Below are positions 24,630 to 37,085 of a stretch of 64,000 bases of DNA, in pieces. Source of the stretch: Saturnia japonica (lineage: Eukaryota > Arthropoda > Insecta > Lepidoptera > Saturniidae). The stretch spans positions 1,295,190 through 1,359,189 of the forward strand of contig CM065311.1 of the NCBI GenBank assembly GCA_033032175.1, read 5' to 3'. The first letter of the stretch is position 1. Each line of letters begins with the position of its first letter. The position numbers and the translations under genes were made by a program. The notes under the pieces are model-generated. The model worked only from the letters and a program-made list of their open reading frames with translations. It had not been told where the DNA came from and did not search any database.

Positions 24630-25508
24630 CTAGGCGTGCCTCGCGGTTTCACCCGTATTAAATTTATTTGACCAACCCTTCAATGCGCCGCGCCGCCCCG
24701 CGCCCCCGCGCCGCCAACGCATCTGTGTTATCGTTGTTCTCACTTCCCATACCTAGATACTTGTTAACTGCCTGCAAGATTGCTTGATGTTGGTTGGTTA
24801 GTTACTGCTTCGCTCCTTAGATTCGTAGCGTGGATTTATATAGCCTACTAACTGTGCCCGCGGCTTCTCTCACGTGAACTACAGAATGCCCGCGCGAATC
24901 TTGCTCACCTGCTTCCGGCTATTTTAGAGACAAAATGCTTATTGTGGGTGTTCCTTAGAAGATATACGTATACTCTCGCTTACGTTTTTGTAGGTCTTTT
25001 TAATGTCTATAATTGTGTAGTACATTAATTTGCTATAACTCTTATGGTTTACTCAGTGTAAACCATTCAAGCGCCCGAATCGATTCACCATGACCAGTTT
25101 TTTTTTATTTGTACGGAAACCTAATTCTTTTTATAAAATAAAAGGAGCCCAAGTTTCTCCCTATAACATCAGCTATCTATCAGTGAAAGTCCCGTCAAAA
25201 TCGGTCCAACCGTTTCGGAAAGTACTCGGAACAAAAAAAAAACAAACAGACAGACAAATTTTTTAAAAATGGGTGTCTTGTTATACTTTTCGTATATACT
25301 TTCATAATATGCATTTAGTAAAAAGCCGTTATTTCGACATTACAAACGGACACTTCAATTTTATGAATTGTATAGATAACCTTCCTAAATAAGTAGGTTA
25401 TAAAATGCAAAAAAGATTTTTTTCAATATGAGTGCACGTTCTGGAGATTAGAGCCTTTAAACAAAAACATAATCTCTCGTGCTTCAAAATATTAGTATGT
25501 ATAGTAGA
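24630..25508 (-). mobile_element. Helitron-like family C, interrupted by family A
   Basis: The left part (24630-24847) begins CTAGGCGTGCCTCGCGG after A24629 and runs to TTTATATAGCCTA. The right part (25377-25508) resumes TAACCTTCC and ends ...TAGTATGTATAGTAGA before T25509. Joined, the junction reads GCCTA|TAACC, exactly as in the uninterrupted copy at about 36965-36976. The 529 bp between is a family A element. The left part is unusually GC-rich (CCGCGCCGCCCCGCGCC). Confidence 0.7.
24848..25376 (-). mobile_element. Helitron-like family A, nested, full-length
   Basis: On the + strand the element runs from CTAACTGTGCCCGCGG to ...AATTGTATAGA, flanked by A24847 and T25377. In Helitron orientation it starts TCTATAC and ends CAGTTAG. 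Because it sits inside a family C copy, the pre-insertion site is known from other copies. It shows insertion between A and T with neither duplication nor deletion, the hallmark of Helitrons. The interior matches 13163-13643 and 17435-17920. Confidence 0.75.
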
Positions 25509-26720
25509 TAGATTAAACTTTGCGAACGTCGTAATATTTTAGCCAGAACCATTAATAAAATAAAATACATTATACACATTATTCCACCCACGGTGTAGAC
25601 AGCTGCGGTGGTTTAATTCCTTTGGACTCGTAAAAGGTAATGGCCATGAATCATAATGCAATCCCTTTAATTATTCTGAATTCTAGGGAAGTTTCGGGCC
25701 GAGGTGGCCGGGCGGGCCTGCCTCGGTTCGCGGGTTTATTTTTAGTCCGGGCGCAGATGCCGAAGGACGAACAGAATGCTACTTATTTATTTAACACCGC
25801 CCATGACGAGCTCCACGGGCTCCCCATTTTTATTTAAAACGTTCCTACTGGCTCGGGTGCCGCCAAATTAAATATTTTTATGGTTTGTGGCCAAATATAC
25901 TAGATATAATATAGTTGCTTAAGATCAACTTGATCAAAAAGTAAACAAGTCTGGTCGTCGACTATAACGATGTAGCAATGAAATGACAATAATCCAGCAT
26001 TTCTAGACACGGCCGAGGCAGTGTGACAGTCAAGTTCGGAACGGGCGAGACGGGCCAGTGCGTGGTATATTTACACGAATCATTTCGAGCTACTTTCGAC
26101 CCCTCCATAAGTCAAAAACTATTCGACCTACACGATTGAAATTTTGTGTTTCATAAACCTCCCTAAAACACCTAAAATCCCAAAATTGACAAATAAATCT
26201 ATTTTAGGTCTTGAGTTAATAGGGTCTGAAAAGTAGCATTTTTATAACACACTGATTGACTCACTCACACATCAAAAACCTAGAACACTTCTAGGTGACT
26301 TTGAAACTTTAAATTTGGCATTAAGCATATACAAAGGATACAAAAGAAATTTATAGAAAAAATAAAAAATCTTAAAAAAGTACAATTTTCAGCGAAATAA
26401 TACTTAAGAACAGCGTTTTCATCCGTCCACCAATAGATGGCGTTGTACAAAGTTATAATCATAATTTTGTTAATCTACAACGTCGTTTTGCTCACCATAA
26501 ATGGCGTTTTTAAAAAGTAATGATATCTCAAGAAAAACAATAATATGAATATGAAGCCAAGTTCGGTAGAAACGACTGTAGTCATTTTCACCGTTACAAG
26601 AGCTGAAATCTAACGGGTGCCAAGTTCCATTGCAGTTCCGTCAATTATCGCTGTTAGAATGCGTGTTCCTCAATTCATTTACAAAACAATTTGTTACTTT
26701 CTTTTTAATTGTGTATATAC
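25509..26720. other. Unassigned; GC-rich patch at 25600-25850
   Basis: The patch at 25600-25850 contains a 65-codon ATG frame (25640-25837) and GGGCCGAGGTGGCCGGGCGGG. No domain is recognised, and the composition could equally mark a conserved regulatory element. From 26090 the sequence is AT-rich, with repeat-like text (TAGATGGCGTTGTACAAAG near 26433) but no second copy here. Confidence 0.35.
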
Positions 26721-26966
26721 GGGCCGCCTGATGGTAAGCAGCTACCGTAGCCTATGGACGCTTGTTCAATAGCACAGGTATCACTAGCGCGTTGCCGATC
26801 TTGAACCCCGTACCCCAAGGAGCTCTGGAAACCCTACTCACCGCAGGACAACAACAAAAGGTTATTTGGCAGCGATCTTCTGTAGGGTGGAGGTATTCCA
26901 CCAGACGGACTGCCCTAAAAGTACAGCGAAATCTTCAAAGAAATTTCTCTATGCCCTACCGCTCTT
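26721..26966 (+). repeat. Interspersed repeat, family F
   Basis: GGGCCGCCTGATGGTAAGC, GCTACCGTAGCCTATGGACG, GAGCTCTGGAAACCCTACTC and GTAGGGTGGAGGTATTCC align with 4439-4695 and 44075-44289. The 68-codon frame across it is a by-product of the repeat. Confidence 0.7.
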
Positions 26967-27184
26967 AAAGATACATATTACCTTTCTTACATTTTGTTTC
27001 ATAAATACATAATTATTGAAATAAAAATACATTACTGTGCGGTATGCACATGAATGTTAATAAATTTTATTTTGTTTTCAAATTATTGAAAATATATTGT
27101 TATAAGAGTGTAATTTCTTCATGTACGAGGATCGTGGATAATGTATTTAGACGGTCACTGAATAGGGTTTTCATATAGTATTCT

Positions 27185-27545
27185 TTTTTTTCTTTTTTTA
27201 TCTCACTTTTTTTTAGGGGCTTTTGTCCCTAAGGACATGCCAGTCCCATTATAACCTATACCTAATACTAATGCTAGCAAGAACTATAAACTAAAAAAAA
27301 TATATATCAATTTTATACAGCTTTCGAAGGAAGAAGACAACACATTAGCTAAAGAATTTGAAAGAACCACACAGCATTCTGGCAGCATCCGATGTCGGTT
27401 CTGCCAGAATACTGTGATATACACCTACGTCACATATATTAATATTATATTTGTCGTTTAAAGCTATCCTATAATTATCTGTACTGGAACACTCCATCAA
27501 GAAATGATGGACATATAGTATTCAAATCACAATCTTTTCCTCTTA
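27185..27545 (-). mobile_element. LINE 3' end, decayed
   Basis: The minus frame 27509-27345 (about 55 codons to a stop) begins HHFLMECSSTDNY and ends in a short tail. This matches the Cys/His-containing segment that follows RNase H in many insect LINE ORF2 proteins. An upstream CD...C pair lies in another frame, so a frameshift is present. The 3' untranslated part includes GACTGGCATGTCCTTAGGGA and ends in a T/A-rich tract near 27185. The related HHVLMEC segment at 34325-34915 points to the same LINE group. Confidence 0.6.
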
Positions 27546-28164
27546 ATTCGAATTGAAACTTATCACACATTTATTGTGTTTCAATGTCTAAAACGTCTTT
27601 CATACACCATACTTAGAACCTATAGACAAGAGTTTTAATTATTTACTTGAACAATTTAATATATTTTATAATTCTGTTTTATAGCACATTCGTAATAAAG
27701 CACGACCACCGAGTAATGTTTACGTTGTCTGGCAACGAATGCTGGTTTAACGAGTTACGATCTAATTCTCGGGAGATAAGTTCGAGGAATTTTTTATTTA
27801 TGGTAAACTCGCAAGCTTTTTAGGTCGCTGCTAATTTAATGCATTTTGGCTAGGCAAAAGGGAGAATAAATGGGACGATAAATAGTGAACACATCTGTGT
27901 ATGTCTATCGCAGATTGATTAATTAATATAGAGAAATTTATTATGATGTTTTGTTTATACTTTCAATTGCCTTGCTGTATTGTAAGAATGTGCGCGGACA
28001 ACAATAATAATAATAATACCAGCTTGTTAGTGTCCCATTGCTTGTCAAAGTTCTTTCCCTGAGGGAAGAAACGGGCGTAATCATCTCGCCGGGCCAGCCT
28101 ATAACGTTTTGGCAATTTCAAACGCCCAGAAATACGTAGTTCTGTATCTTTTATTCATATAGTA
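27546..28164. other. AT-rich sequence, nothing recognised
   Basis: No supported features; a short (AAT)n tract lies at about 28000-28018. Confidence 0.45.
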
Positions 28165-28556
28165 GTACTACAGGAGAATTGTTCTCAAGCATTTCGCCCC
28201 CTTATTTTACGTATTTCGCAATAGCAAAGCGATAGCAGAAATCGCTAAATACTTACTTCGAAATGGCAAGATCAGATTATGTTTGGTACATTATAGGTGT
28301 TACATAATACGAATTAGCGTTTTCTAAACAAATATTCAGCGTTTTCTGCTATCGCTTTGCTATTGCAAAATACGTAATAAGGGGGCCGGTTTCCTCACGA
28401 TGTTGACATTCAACGTCAGCCGATAGATAATGTTACCAATTCGATTTAATAAAAATACGCAAATTCCGAAAAGTTCTTTGGTACATGCCGTGGGTTTCAA
28501 TCTTGGGACATCGAATTGATATTCCGCCGGTGTTTATCACTTGATCACCACGGTCA
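28165..28556 (-). mobile_element. tRNA-derived SINE (family K), split by a MITE
   Basis: Read on the minus strand, the tRNA-like head lies at 28556-28501 (GTGGTGATCAAGTGATAAAC, then TCAATTCGATGTCCC). It is followed by CGGCATGTACC, TTTTCGGAATTTGC and AACATCGTGAGGAAACC (about 28407-28390), the same order as at 2790-3075. The next expected bases (TGAACGCTTGTGAG in the intact copy) reappear as CGAAATGCTTGAGAAC on the far side of the inverted-repeat element at 28196-28386. The SINE was therefore in place first. Confidence 0.6.
28196..28386. mobile_element. MITE with about 50-bp terminal inverted repeats
   Basis: The left arm 28196-28246 and right arm 28338-28386 are inverted copies, both reading inward GCCCCCTTATT...ACGTATTT and then AGCAAAGCGATAGCAGAAA, with only a few mismatches and one small indel. 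The loop is about 90 bp. There is no coding capacity. No clear target duplication was identified, so the superfamily is open. Confidence 0.75.
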
Positions 28557-28609
28557 ATATTTTAGTAATTTTCTATGAAAGGAACCTAATGAATAACAAT
28601 AATTTATCA

Positions 28610-28690
28610 TGGCAACTTAAGTAAGCTGTTCGTTTATCTGTATAAAAGCCACGCCACACAGTCCTGAACCGACATGGCTGTGTTATTGTA
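28610..28690 (+). promoter_or_regulatory. Candidate TATA-type core promoter
   Basis: TATAAAA at 28641-28647 is followed by a GC-richer stretch and an ACACAGTCC that is only weakly initiator-like and too close to the TATA. A downstream ATG at 28674 opens only five codons. Chance occurrence is likely. Confidence 0.15.
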
Positions 28691-31600
28691 ATTAATAATA
28701 GTTGGTCGGTCGCGTACAACAATTTGGGCGTTGCCGTTGCCGCGATGGGTTTGCGTGTTTATCTTCCATTACGACAAGTCCGCACCCAGCAAATATTACT
28801 GTTCAATGTAAATGTTCGTTGTATGCTTATAGTATTTATTCTTCATCTGTTACGTGGTTATTATTGTTATTATGTCGATTGCCTGTGCAGAGTACTGGGT
28901 AGCATGATAATCTGCATACGCCGTGTAGTCTCACTTTCTCAGTCTTGTTTTTTAAACCAGATGTGACCAAAGCCCAACAATACAAGTACATATATTATGT
29001 CACTGTATAAACTGCTAAATCACAGAACTGTTAAAGCCGTTTCGGAGATTAAATTGGACAAACCAGCAGACAATCCAAAATTTAAAAAACGCGGTTTTGT
29101 GTTGTTAATGTGCAAATAACAACATAAACCTTCTTCATGTCGAAATCACAGGTTAATATTAATTTTATTTATGTACATAGATTTATGTTTGTTCGAATTT
29201 TCTTTTAATTTTAATCTCACTTTCCTGGGTTTTAAGTATTTTTTTTTAAATTGTAAATCAATAATTTTCGAAGTGGTCTATTATATAAGTATAATTACTT
29301 ATGGCTGATTTTGTCATGCAGGTTATTTTTAGGTTCTTGTTTAGAAGGTAACAAGAGATATGCCTTATTGAAACTTCTAATACTTAAAAAGCGTATCGTG
29401 TGTCTGGATCGGTTATCTTTTATACAGTTTTTTTAAGGCTTTAGACGTGGTATGTATAAATACCCCATCGCATTGACGTGCTGTGTTTCGGGTTTGACCA
29501 GTACATTTGCACTTAACTAAAATATTTGTTTCGCGTTTCTTGAAAGCTGGCATGATGGCTGTTGAAAATAATCGTTTTTTTTAAACCAAATCTAAATTTA
29601 AAATTTGTTTGGTCAAGAGTTCTAGATTAGGTTTAGTAGTTGTTATTATGCTTAACATGATATATGTGTTTGACACTAAAAGTAGTTATTCGCAAACATA
29701 AAGTTAGCCTATACTGTAGACTTTTACTTACACAGTTTACATGTTTCAAAACAATGCAATGTAAAAGTGGATTGGCAGAATATGTAACGTTATACATATT
29801 ATAATCTAAAATGTGTAGCTAAGGAAAAAGCTAGATGTATTTGGCAGCCTTTACAAAATAGGTACATACTTCAAACGTGATTTCGTGTAAATAAATAAAA
29901 AAAAAAGTGTATTACGAGACGATAAACAATAAAGTCCAGGAAAAAAGAGCTGGAATGTCTAAATATAAAACTTTTTCACGTTCGAATGCCGGTTTTTACG
30001 TAATTACATTCGCCCTTTCATGACATGAACTCGACGTTTTGTCTGCGGCCCGCCCTCCGGCGCCCTCTCTGGGGGAGGTTATTAAATTATACCTTTATTT
30101 CTAGTAATCATTAAACGGGGAAAACGTTTGGAACGAGAAAGAATGCGTTTACGTTTAAATAAAATATTCATGAAGTTATTAGCTACATATAATTTAATTT
30201 AAGTAATTAGGAATTTCATTACAGTTTACGTCAAAATGTCCTTCAAGTTACCTAATTTCACAAACGTTCATTATTTTGGGATATAAGTAGTGTCGAATAA
30301 CATCATGAGAATTGAGACACCCATGGTACACCATGCTAAGTAACGAAAGAAAGAATGGTAATAGGGTAAGGTGATAGGGCTGTACTTTGCCCGGCTAGGT
30401 CGTGACCACCATGCATATGTTGAAATGCCCGTCATAGTGATTCGTTTATGCTCGTCGTGTTTAGGTGCCAACCAGTGCATAGTCAGTTTCTACTGACGCA
30501 GGCCGCTATGATAGCGACTATTGGGGATGGATTGTTGATCGCCAGTGTTTTTGTTTGTAACGTGCGTACAATCAGACACGGTTCCGCTACTTTGCCGTGC
30601 TACTTACCTATATAAAAAAAAATGTGTGTGTGTACCAGAGTACACAGGTAAGAAGTGAAATTTCTTTACGACATATCATTTTTCTACTATTTGCAACTTC
30701 ACGAAAATGGGGTAGATAAGGCTTAAGCCTTAAGAAAAACATTTTTTTCCGTATTAAATTTAATGACTTAATCAATTACACAAGTTATGAATAAATAATT
30801 GGAATTATCTTTTCAAAGTAATACAATTATATGATGACAGTTAATCTTGTAGAAATGCAACGATTTTATAAAATTAAAAATGAATAAATAAATCATTAAA
30901 AACGAATAATTAAAAAAGATGTACGTATACATATTTTTATTTTCTAATCGTGTTTTGTTTTATTTTTAAATTATTATTTAATTTTTATTTTTTATTGTTT
31001 TTAGAATTAATAATGTTCACTAGATTTACAGTCATATTTATTAATACTTGCTAATTTTAACAGATTTATATACATTCACTGATACTTACAATCAAAAAGT
31101 GAGGTTAACCTCAAATAAATATTAAAATCATGCTCATACGTGTTGAATTTATAAAACGAAATATATAATCACTCTCACTTTTCTTGTAAATTCACTTAAA
31201 TTTGAATAAGTCTTTTTATTTTATCACTTTCAAATTAATATATTGTTATTCTTATTTCAAACCAAACTTCAAAACTAATATATTGTTGTTATTATTATAA
31301 TATATTACATTATATTCTTTACGTCACTATACTAAACTTTGATAAAAAAGCAACATGGCGCGTAAACCGAAAAACGTGACGATTTTTTTTTACACTGCTA
31401 CAAAATTTCTCCCATACGTCGATAAAGAAGTTTCACTTCAATAACTTAGTTTTTTGCCGTGAAAAATCTTCACCCTTTTTCTATTCCACCATGCGTTCTA
31501 AATTTAGAAGCTATTTTGTTATTTCTGTGAACGTTAAGACGTTTTAAATAAAATGGTTTTACAAAAGAGGCCGTCAATCAATTTTAGTAATCTTGAAGGC

Positions 31601-33462
31601 TTTCGCTACATTTACCCGATCGATTCCGCGATAGGATTACTAGTGGAATTAGTTTAGGGTCCCTTGCTTCGAGCTTTGGGCACGTACGGTCCATGAGGAA
31701 TCGAATCGAAAGGTATCAGGAATATTGACAGCTTAATACGTTTGTGATACGTGTTTTATTTACTCTTTGGTTATTGTGTTCATGAATGTGAATTAAGGAG
31801 GGTATGTTTTTGTAACTTATTATAGATACTTATGGAATACAAATATAGTACTGTAAAAATTTATCTCGTTTTTTATTACATATGTTTATTATGTATTACT
31901 TTTAGGAGTTTTTTAAACTTTATGCTTGAGTGATTGCTAATTCGTTTTATATAAAATTGATATATGTATTACGTTCTTATTATAGTATACAAATAGGTAA
32001 TTACTAATTAGCATGATTCTCCGGATATTTTTGTAATTTAAAATTTATAATTACTGTGTAGGCATACAGTGAATGTTGATTTTATGTTACATTTTAAAAT
32101 TATCGATAATAGGTACATAAGTCCTGTACCCACTGTTTTACATTATTTTTACATGTTTTATATTATGTTTTACATTATAATTCGACCTTGTCTTCATTTA
32201 ATCGTATAACGTACACAGGTAATTGATTACTGAAATATATCAACGATATATATTGCAAATAGAAATCTCTGAAATTATTAGTGAGTGTACAAATTTTAAA
32301 AAGATAATGCAATGTTATATTTCGAAGGTCTGCTAATCTGAGCATGTGAAGAGTGAAGACCCTGAAAGTTGCCAATTTAAGTAAATACATACATAATTAT
32401 TATATGACCTTCTAACGTGGCCTTTGTTTAGAATAACTTCATTCATGATACACATACCGCCGCGACTTGTGTGGCCTTCATGTAAATTGAAACAATTTAG
32501 CACATTTAGGGCTATATTGTTTCAGGAACTCAAGAGTAACCTTGTGATGAGGCTAGGAATTAAGCATTTTATAGTAATATAAAATCGTATCCTTGGTCAG
32601 AACGTGTGATTTTGTTCACTCCAACAAGTAAATAGGGTTGCTCGATGAAATTGCCATTATAGCAAATTTTTTTTATTTATATTTAGAACACAACTAATGC
32701 CAGTTTGTGCTTAATACGTAATTCTGTCAATGTCGCGTGGATACAATATTATTTCTAATCTTCAGAGTACGAAGAATGCCTAACAAGATGGTGGCTCTAA
32801 GCGAGTCCAGGCTTCTTGTTATTATTTACAATGCACTTGTGCACAATAACCAACTTACATCACGAAAAATGTCACCAATATTATATACTCCACAGGGCTA
32901 CCTTAGCCTTGGAGTTTGCGAATTAAAATTAAAACCACAACATGACAGATCAATTTCTCAACAAAAACTCTAGTGTGCAATTTGTTATTTTCCCAGGAGG
33001 AACTTCAAACCTCAATATTTCGAAATATAAAAACAATCATAATTCGAAGTTAACTATTTTACCTTGTGCTTGGTCAGATATAAGATGTAAAGCCTGCAGT
33101 TTTTTAGGCGTCATTTGTTTGGTACAGAATCGTACTGGCAATCGCGTATTGTGGAGTAACAATGCCCAGTCAAGATGGAAAAAAAATATCACGTCGAATA
33201 AACTAAAGTTAAACAGAAAAGATAAACAGTACTTTGTTCCTACAATTATCGCAATACATAGCTTATTTGTTATCTTATCAATTCACACTAATCAAACGCA
33301 ATTCAACAATCTGCAGACATGTCGTGTGATAATAAGTTTGCATGAAGATCGAGGTTTGTATTGAGGAAGGCGGTTTAAAATAGGTAATATCGTTGTCACC
33401 GTTGTCTATCGGGTTTCGGACTCTTGTGTGTGTTAGCATCGTTCTTAATTATCTTAGTCAAA
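28691..33462. other. Long AT-rich stretch, no supported gene
   Basis: Small GC-richer patches lie at 28700-28800, 30035-30080 (CTGCGGCCCGCCCTCCGGCG) and 30390-30600, without a recognised product. The 140-codon ATG frame at 32942-33364 and the 78-codon frame before it (32737-32973) match no family I know. They lack promoter or splice support. 30700-32400 is extremely AT-rich. Confidence 0.45.
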
Positions 33463-33645
33463 CTAGCTTTTTTCGGGACTTCGTCCGTGTGTTTTTCGTA
33501 ACTATGTTTTTCTCCAGGTCCCAGGCAGATAGACAGGCAGATGTAATATTTCATTGCGATTGGTTTTGATGCTAAGCTGTAAAAATGTAATCAACAGACA
33601 GACAGAGATAGTTACCTACTTTCGCATTTATAACATTAGTGAGGA
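33463..33645 (-). mobile_element. Helitron-like element, family D
   Basis: On the + strand it starts CTAGCTTTTTTCGGGACTTC after A33462 and ends CGCATTTATAACATTAGTGAGGA before T33646. In Helitron orientation it begins TCCTCACTAATGTTATAAA and ends CTAG, between A and T. At 183 bp it is the shortest apparently complete copy here. Its interior ACAGACAGACAGAG and end block match 50230-50439. Confidence 0.65.
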
Positions 33646-34324
33646 TGTATTTTTAGTGATAATAATATACGAATATATTGCCGATAAATTCGTGAAAATT
33701 GTTTCTATGCTGACATTTAAAAATTAGCGGTTTTCAACGACGTTGAAATTGCCTTTTAATAATTTTTTTTTCTAAACTTGAAAAATATCCTATGTAAAAA
33801 GCCACAACTTATTTACTGAAAAACTATGTAAAAGACATATCGAAATATCAATATTTTTCCGCCAGCCACGATAAGTTTATGAGGGTGAACAATCACAAAA
33901 TATATGGAATATATGGTAAAGTCTTTTTCAGTGTGGCTTGTGTTTAAGCTGGTTAAACTGTCTCTTTTGCGTCCTAAGTTTACACAACGTCTTTACATAG
34001 CAATAAAAAGTATTTATATCTACCTATAACTTGTTGGGTTCGTGTCCGCGAAGTCGATTCGCCTGAATCGATACACAATGGGATCACATGATCGCGTCAC
34101 TAGTGTTTACGCTCGGTCTCTACGGCGACGGGTTCGATTGGTTAATAATATCCCTTACTATAGTTTTTTTTTTTAATATTTAGTGTTGTCTACCTTTTTA
34201 CATAAATGTTATATGCATACACACATCTTTTAATTCGGTATAAATGCATGCCGTACAAAATTATATTATTTTTTAACGTTGAAACAGCGTTTTTTTTAAA
34301 TAATAGTACGGCAGAGTAACGACA
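33646..34324. other. AT-rich sequence, nothing recognised
   Basis: A GC-richer patch at 34040-34140 includes a GGGTTCGATT resembling a tRNA B box, but no tRNA fold or A box could be supported. Confidence 0.4.
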
Positions 34325-34915
34325 CTATGCCCGACACAATTCAGAAACAGCGGCGACCACCGAAAAATAATCAATCAGTCGCCGGTCATCGATGTCATGC
34401 CGGCCTGCAAGCCTCTCGGGAACTGGATATATACTAGCTGATTCCGAATCCGGTTCCCATATACTGAGACCAAGTAGCCCTACCAGACCTTTTTTTTTGT
34501 GCCGGGCACATTCCATCAAAACGTGATGCATAAGTATATGTACTTTATCGCATTGTTCACAATTAGGGGAAGTACAGTTTTTTCTTCAAATAACGATATT
34601 TATTCAAAATCATGTGCCCGAAACGCAAATTGGTTTCTGGACATTTTCATATTAGTGGACCACGGTATATAAGGAGGCTCACTTTGCAGCGTTCTTTATC
34701 AAATTCTTTTTTTCTTTCGACCTAAGGTCGAAGTGCTCTTTCCAGTTATTTAAGGATAAATCTATATTGGTTATAACTTCGGAAAAATGAGAAAAAATAC
34801 TAATATACTTCCATTGGTCAATGCTAACTTAACTAAACGGTCAGCCTCCTCATTAGCGTTTATACTAACGTGGGAAGGGATGCTTTGCAACTTCAATTCG
34901 AAGCCTATAGGCTCT
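34325..34915 (-). mobile_element. LINE ORF2 C-terminus with RNase H, decayed
   Basis: On the minus strand, 34885-34820 reads IPSHVSINANEEADRLVK, the conserved end of an RNase H domain (family form: HV-x-GN-x-AD). After further decay and stops, 34570-34325 reads C-x4-C-x2-C...HHVLMECARHKKK, the Cys/His motif that follows RNase H in insect LINEs, and then runs to a stop at 34325. At least one frameshift separates the two parts. The reverse transcriptase portion upstream is absent or unrecognisable. This is a LINE of an RNase H-bearing group (I/Jockey/R1-like), 5'-truncated. Confidence 0.65.
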
Positions 34916-36779
34916 ATATATCATGGACTAAATCATCAAAAATCATTAAATAATAAAAATCGTTTCATGAGTGTTACGTTTATTCTAAAACTTATAGTTG
35001 GGGTTTCGTGTGCACCGTTTTATTAACGCTTGGATGTACATACATTGAGCCTCACTTAGGTAGAGCTACCTATACGATTTCTAAGAACATTGTGTGTTTG
35101 AACTAATGGTTGTGTTTGCAGCATAATCTTTTGTTTTCGTCAGTGACTGCATCATTTATGAAATTAATCATTTGAGATCCAATTGGCTTTCATGCAAAGA
35201 CTTCAGTATAAGTTTTTATAAATAATTAAATTACTTTCAATTAATTATGGGCGGGCCGAAGTTTTTGCTTTGATCAAAAGTTGGCCAATTTTTATATACT
35301 GAACTTATTTAAGAAAAGTTTTCTGTTGGAGCCTTTGTAGTGTATGTTATAATAGATATAAAAGAGTCAATAATTTTCTAGAACATACTTTGTATATTGT
35401 ATAATGTATAATATAATAACTTTGTTTATTTTTTCGTTTCAGGTAACGAGAAAGTTTGCGAATCTAGAAGTACGGCATGAGAAAAGACTTGCATATAAAT
35501 CTAGTATGTAGTAATATATTTTAAAAGCCATACTAATAAAATCATAATTAAAATTCGGTTTGTATATCACGCTTATGCTATCTGATTGAGTAATTAGAAA
35601 TGTTATAATCACAATATATATAAATATATTTATGCTATTCTTTAATGACGTATAACTTTTCTTTATCTATAGTTTAAAACCCTTGATTTCGTATCCTCGC
35701 TCTCGTATTGCACCCTTGTCAACGTGAAGTGAGGTGACGAGCGTCAAAATGCATTTCATCCCTCAAGACATGTTGACATTGCGTTATGGGAATAAGAAGT
35801 GATGTTTTGCGTAGCTCTACGTTATTTTTATAAAGCATTATATTTCAACAAGGGTTTTGTATGTGGTTTTGTTTTATTTGTATTTGTTTTAGACAACTCT
35901 AATTATGTTTAAAAATTAAGGCGTTATAATGACATATTAGAATGTTTACTTAAATACCAGATTACCGACAGAACGAAGTAAGTTAACTGTCTTTCTTTAA
36001 TCTATGCCCGATTTGTAGTACTGTGGTATCATATACGCGCAATATTTAATGAAACAAGGATCTTTATCCCAATTCCATTACAGTTTTCTCTGAAATGTTG
36101 TCTAGAATGTGTGGACACAGTTTAATTTAATATTATAGTACTGTTCTCAGGAGGTTATTAATATATAGACAGCAGACGAACAGAGATAATACTTTCATGC
36201 TCTAGTAGCCCCCGAGTCTAGACTAAGACTTCGGTTGTGAGTTACAATCTCTTCGGACATACAAGTTTATATTCAGTGTTGTGTTTCATTTTATTAAATA
36301 TCAATTAAAAAGTAATCTCAGACCAAAATATTGAATTAACTGAGGAAATTTCATAGTATACAATACAAACAAATACGCAGAATCGCACGATGATCTTCAC
36401 GATTATTGATATATCGGACGTCAGCGGGCGCTTTTGTTCTCGGAATACGTTCTCTTAAAAAATCAGGTAGCCTTTAAAGTATAATATATAAAACTGAAAT
36501 TAAAGAAAACGCAAGCAACTTATTGGATAGAAAAAATTCTACCCTACGAATGTTGTTCACAGTGGCTATAAATTATTCCTTCGCAGAGTACAGGGGGGAA
36601 ATAAATCCGTACCTGGGGTAAACATATATTATGTTGATATGAAAAAAAAAAAAAATTTTTCGACGTAGACTATGTCCTTTTTATGCTATGTGAATATTAT
36701 TATAATTATTGTTTTATTTATCGATGGTATTAGATTCTCATAGCGTAAAACAGCGGCTCGTTGAAAATCGATAGGATTT
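34916..36779. other. AT-rich sequence, nothing recognised
   Basis: A GC-richer patch at 35690-35790 and one at 36185-36250 have no recognised product. Confidence 0.45.
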
Positions 36780-37085
36780 TCACATTTCACCCGTGGTAAA
36801 TTTATTCGAGCTACTCTTCAACGTGTCGCGCGTCGCCGCCAAGTGCCAGCGTACCCAGGTAGTCTATAGTTGTAACTTTCCGTGCTTGTCCACCACAGTT
36901 TACCAGATTCCTTGACGTTCATATTTACTGCCCCGCTCCTTAAGGGCGAAGCGTGAAATTATGTAGCCTATAACCTTCCTCAATAGACTGTAAAATGCAA
37001 AATATTTTTTCAAACCTGATTGGTAGTTCCAGAGATTAGCGCGTTCAAAAAATCTCTCGAGTTTTATATTATTTTATTCGTATAA
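36780..37085 (-). mobile_element. Helitron-like family C, ends decayed
   Basis: The interior blocks CCGTGGTAAATTTATTCGAG, CTCCTTAAGGGCGAAGCGTG, TAGCCTATAACCTTCC and TTCCAGAGATTAGCGCGTTC align with family C. This copy supplies the uninterrupted GCCTATAACC that defines the insertion site of the family A element at 24848-25376. The terminal CTAG is not visible. Confidence 0.6.

Noticed and set aside
32942..33364. 140-codon ATG frame on the plus strand
   Set aside because: It has a genuine ATG, but no recognisable motif, neighbouring exon or promoter. Kept only as a note in the 28691-33462 entry.
34040..34150. Possible tRNA around GGGTTCGATT
   Set aside because: There is no matching A box, and acceptor-stem pairing is not seen.
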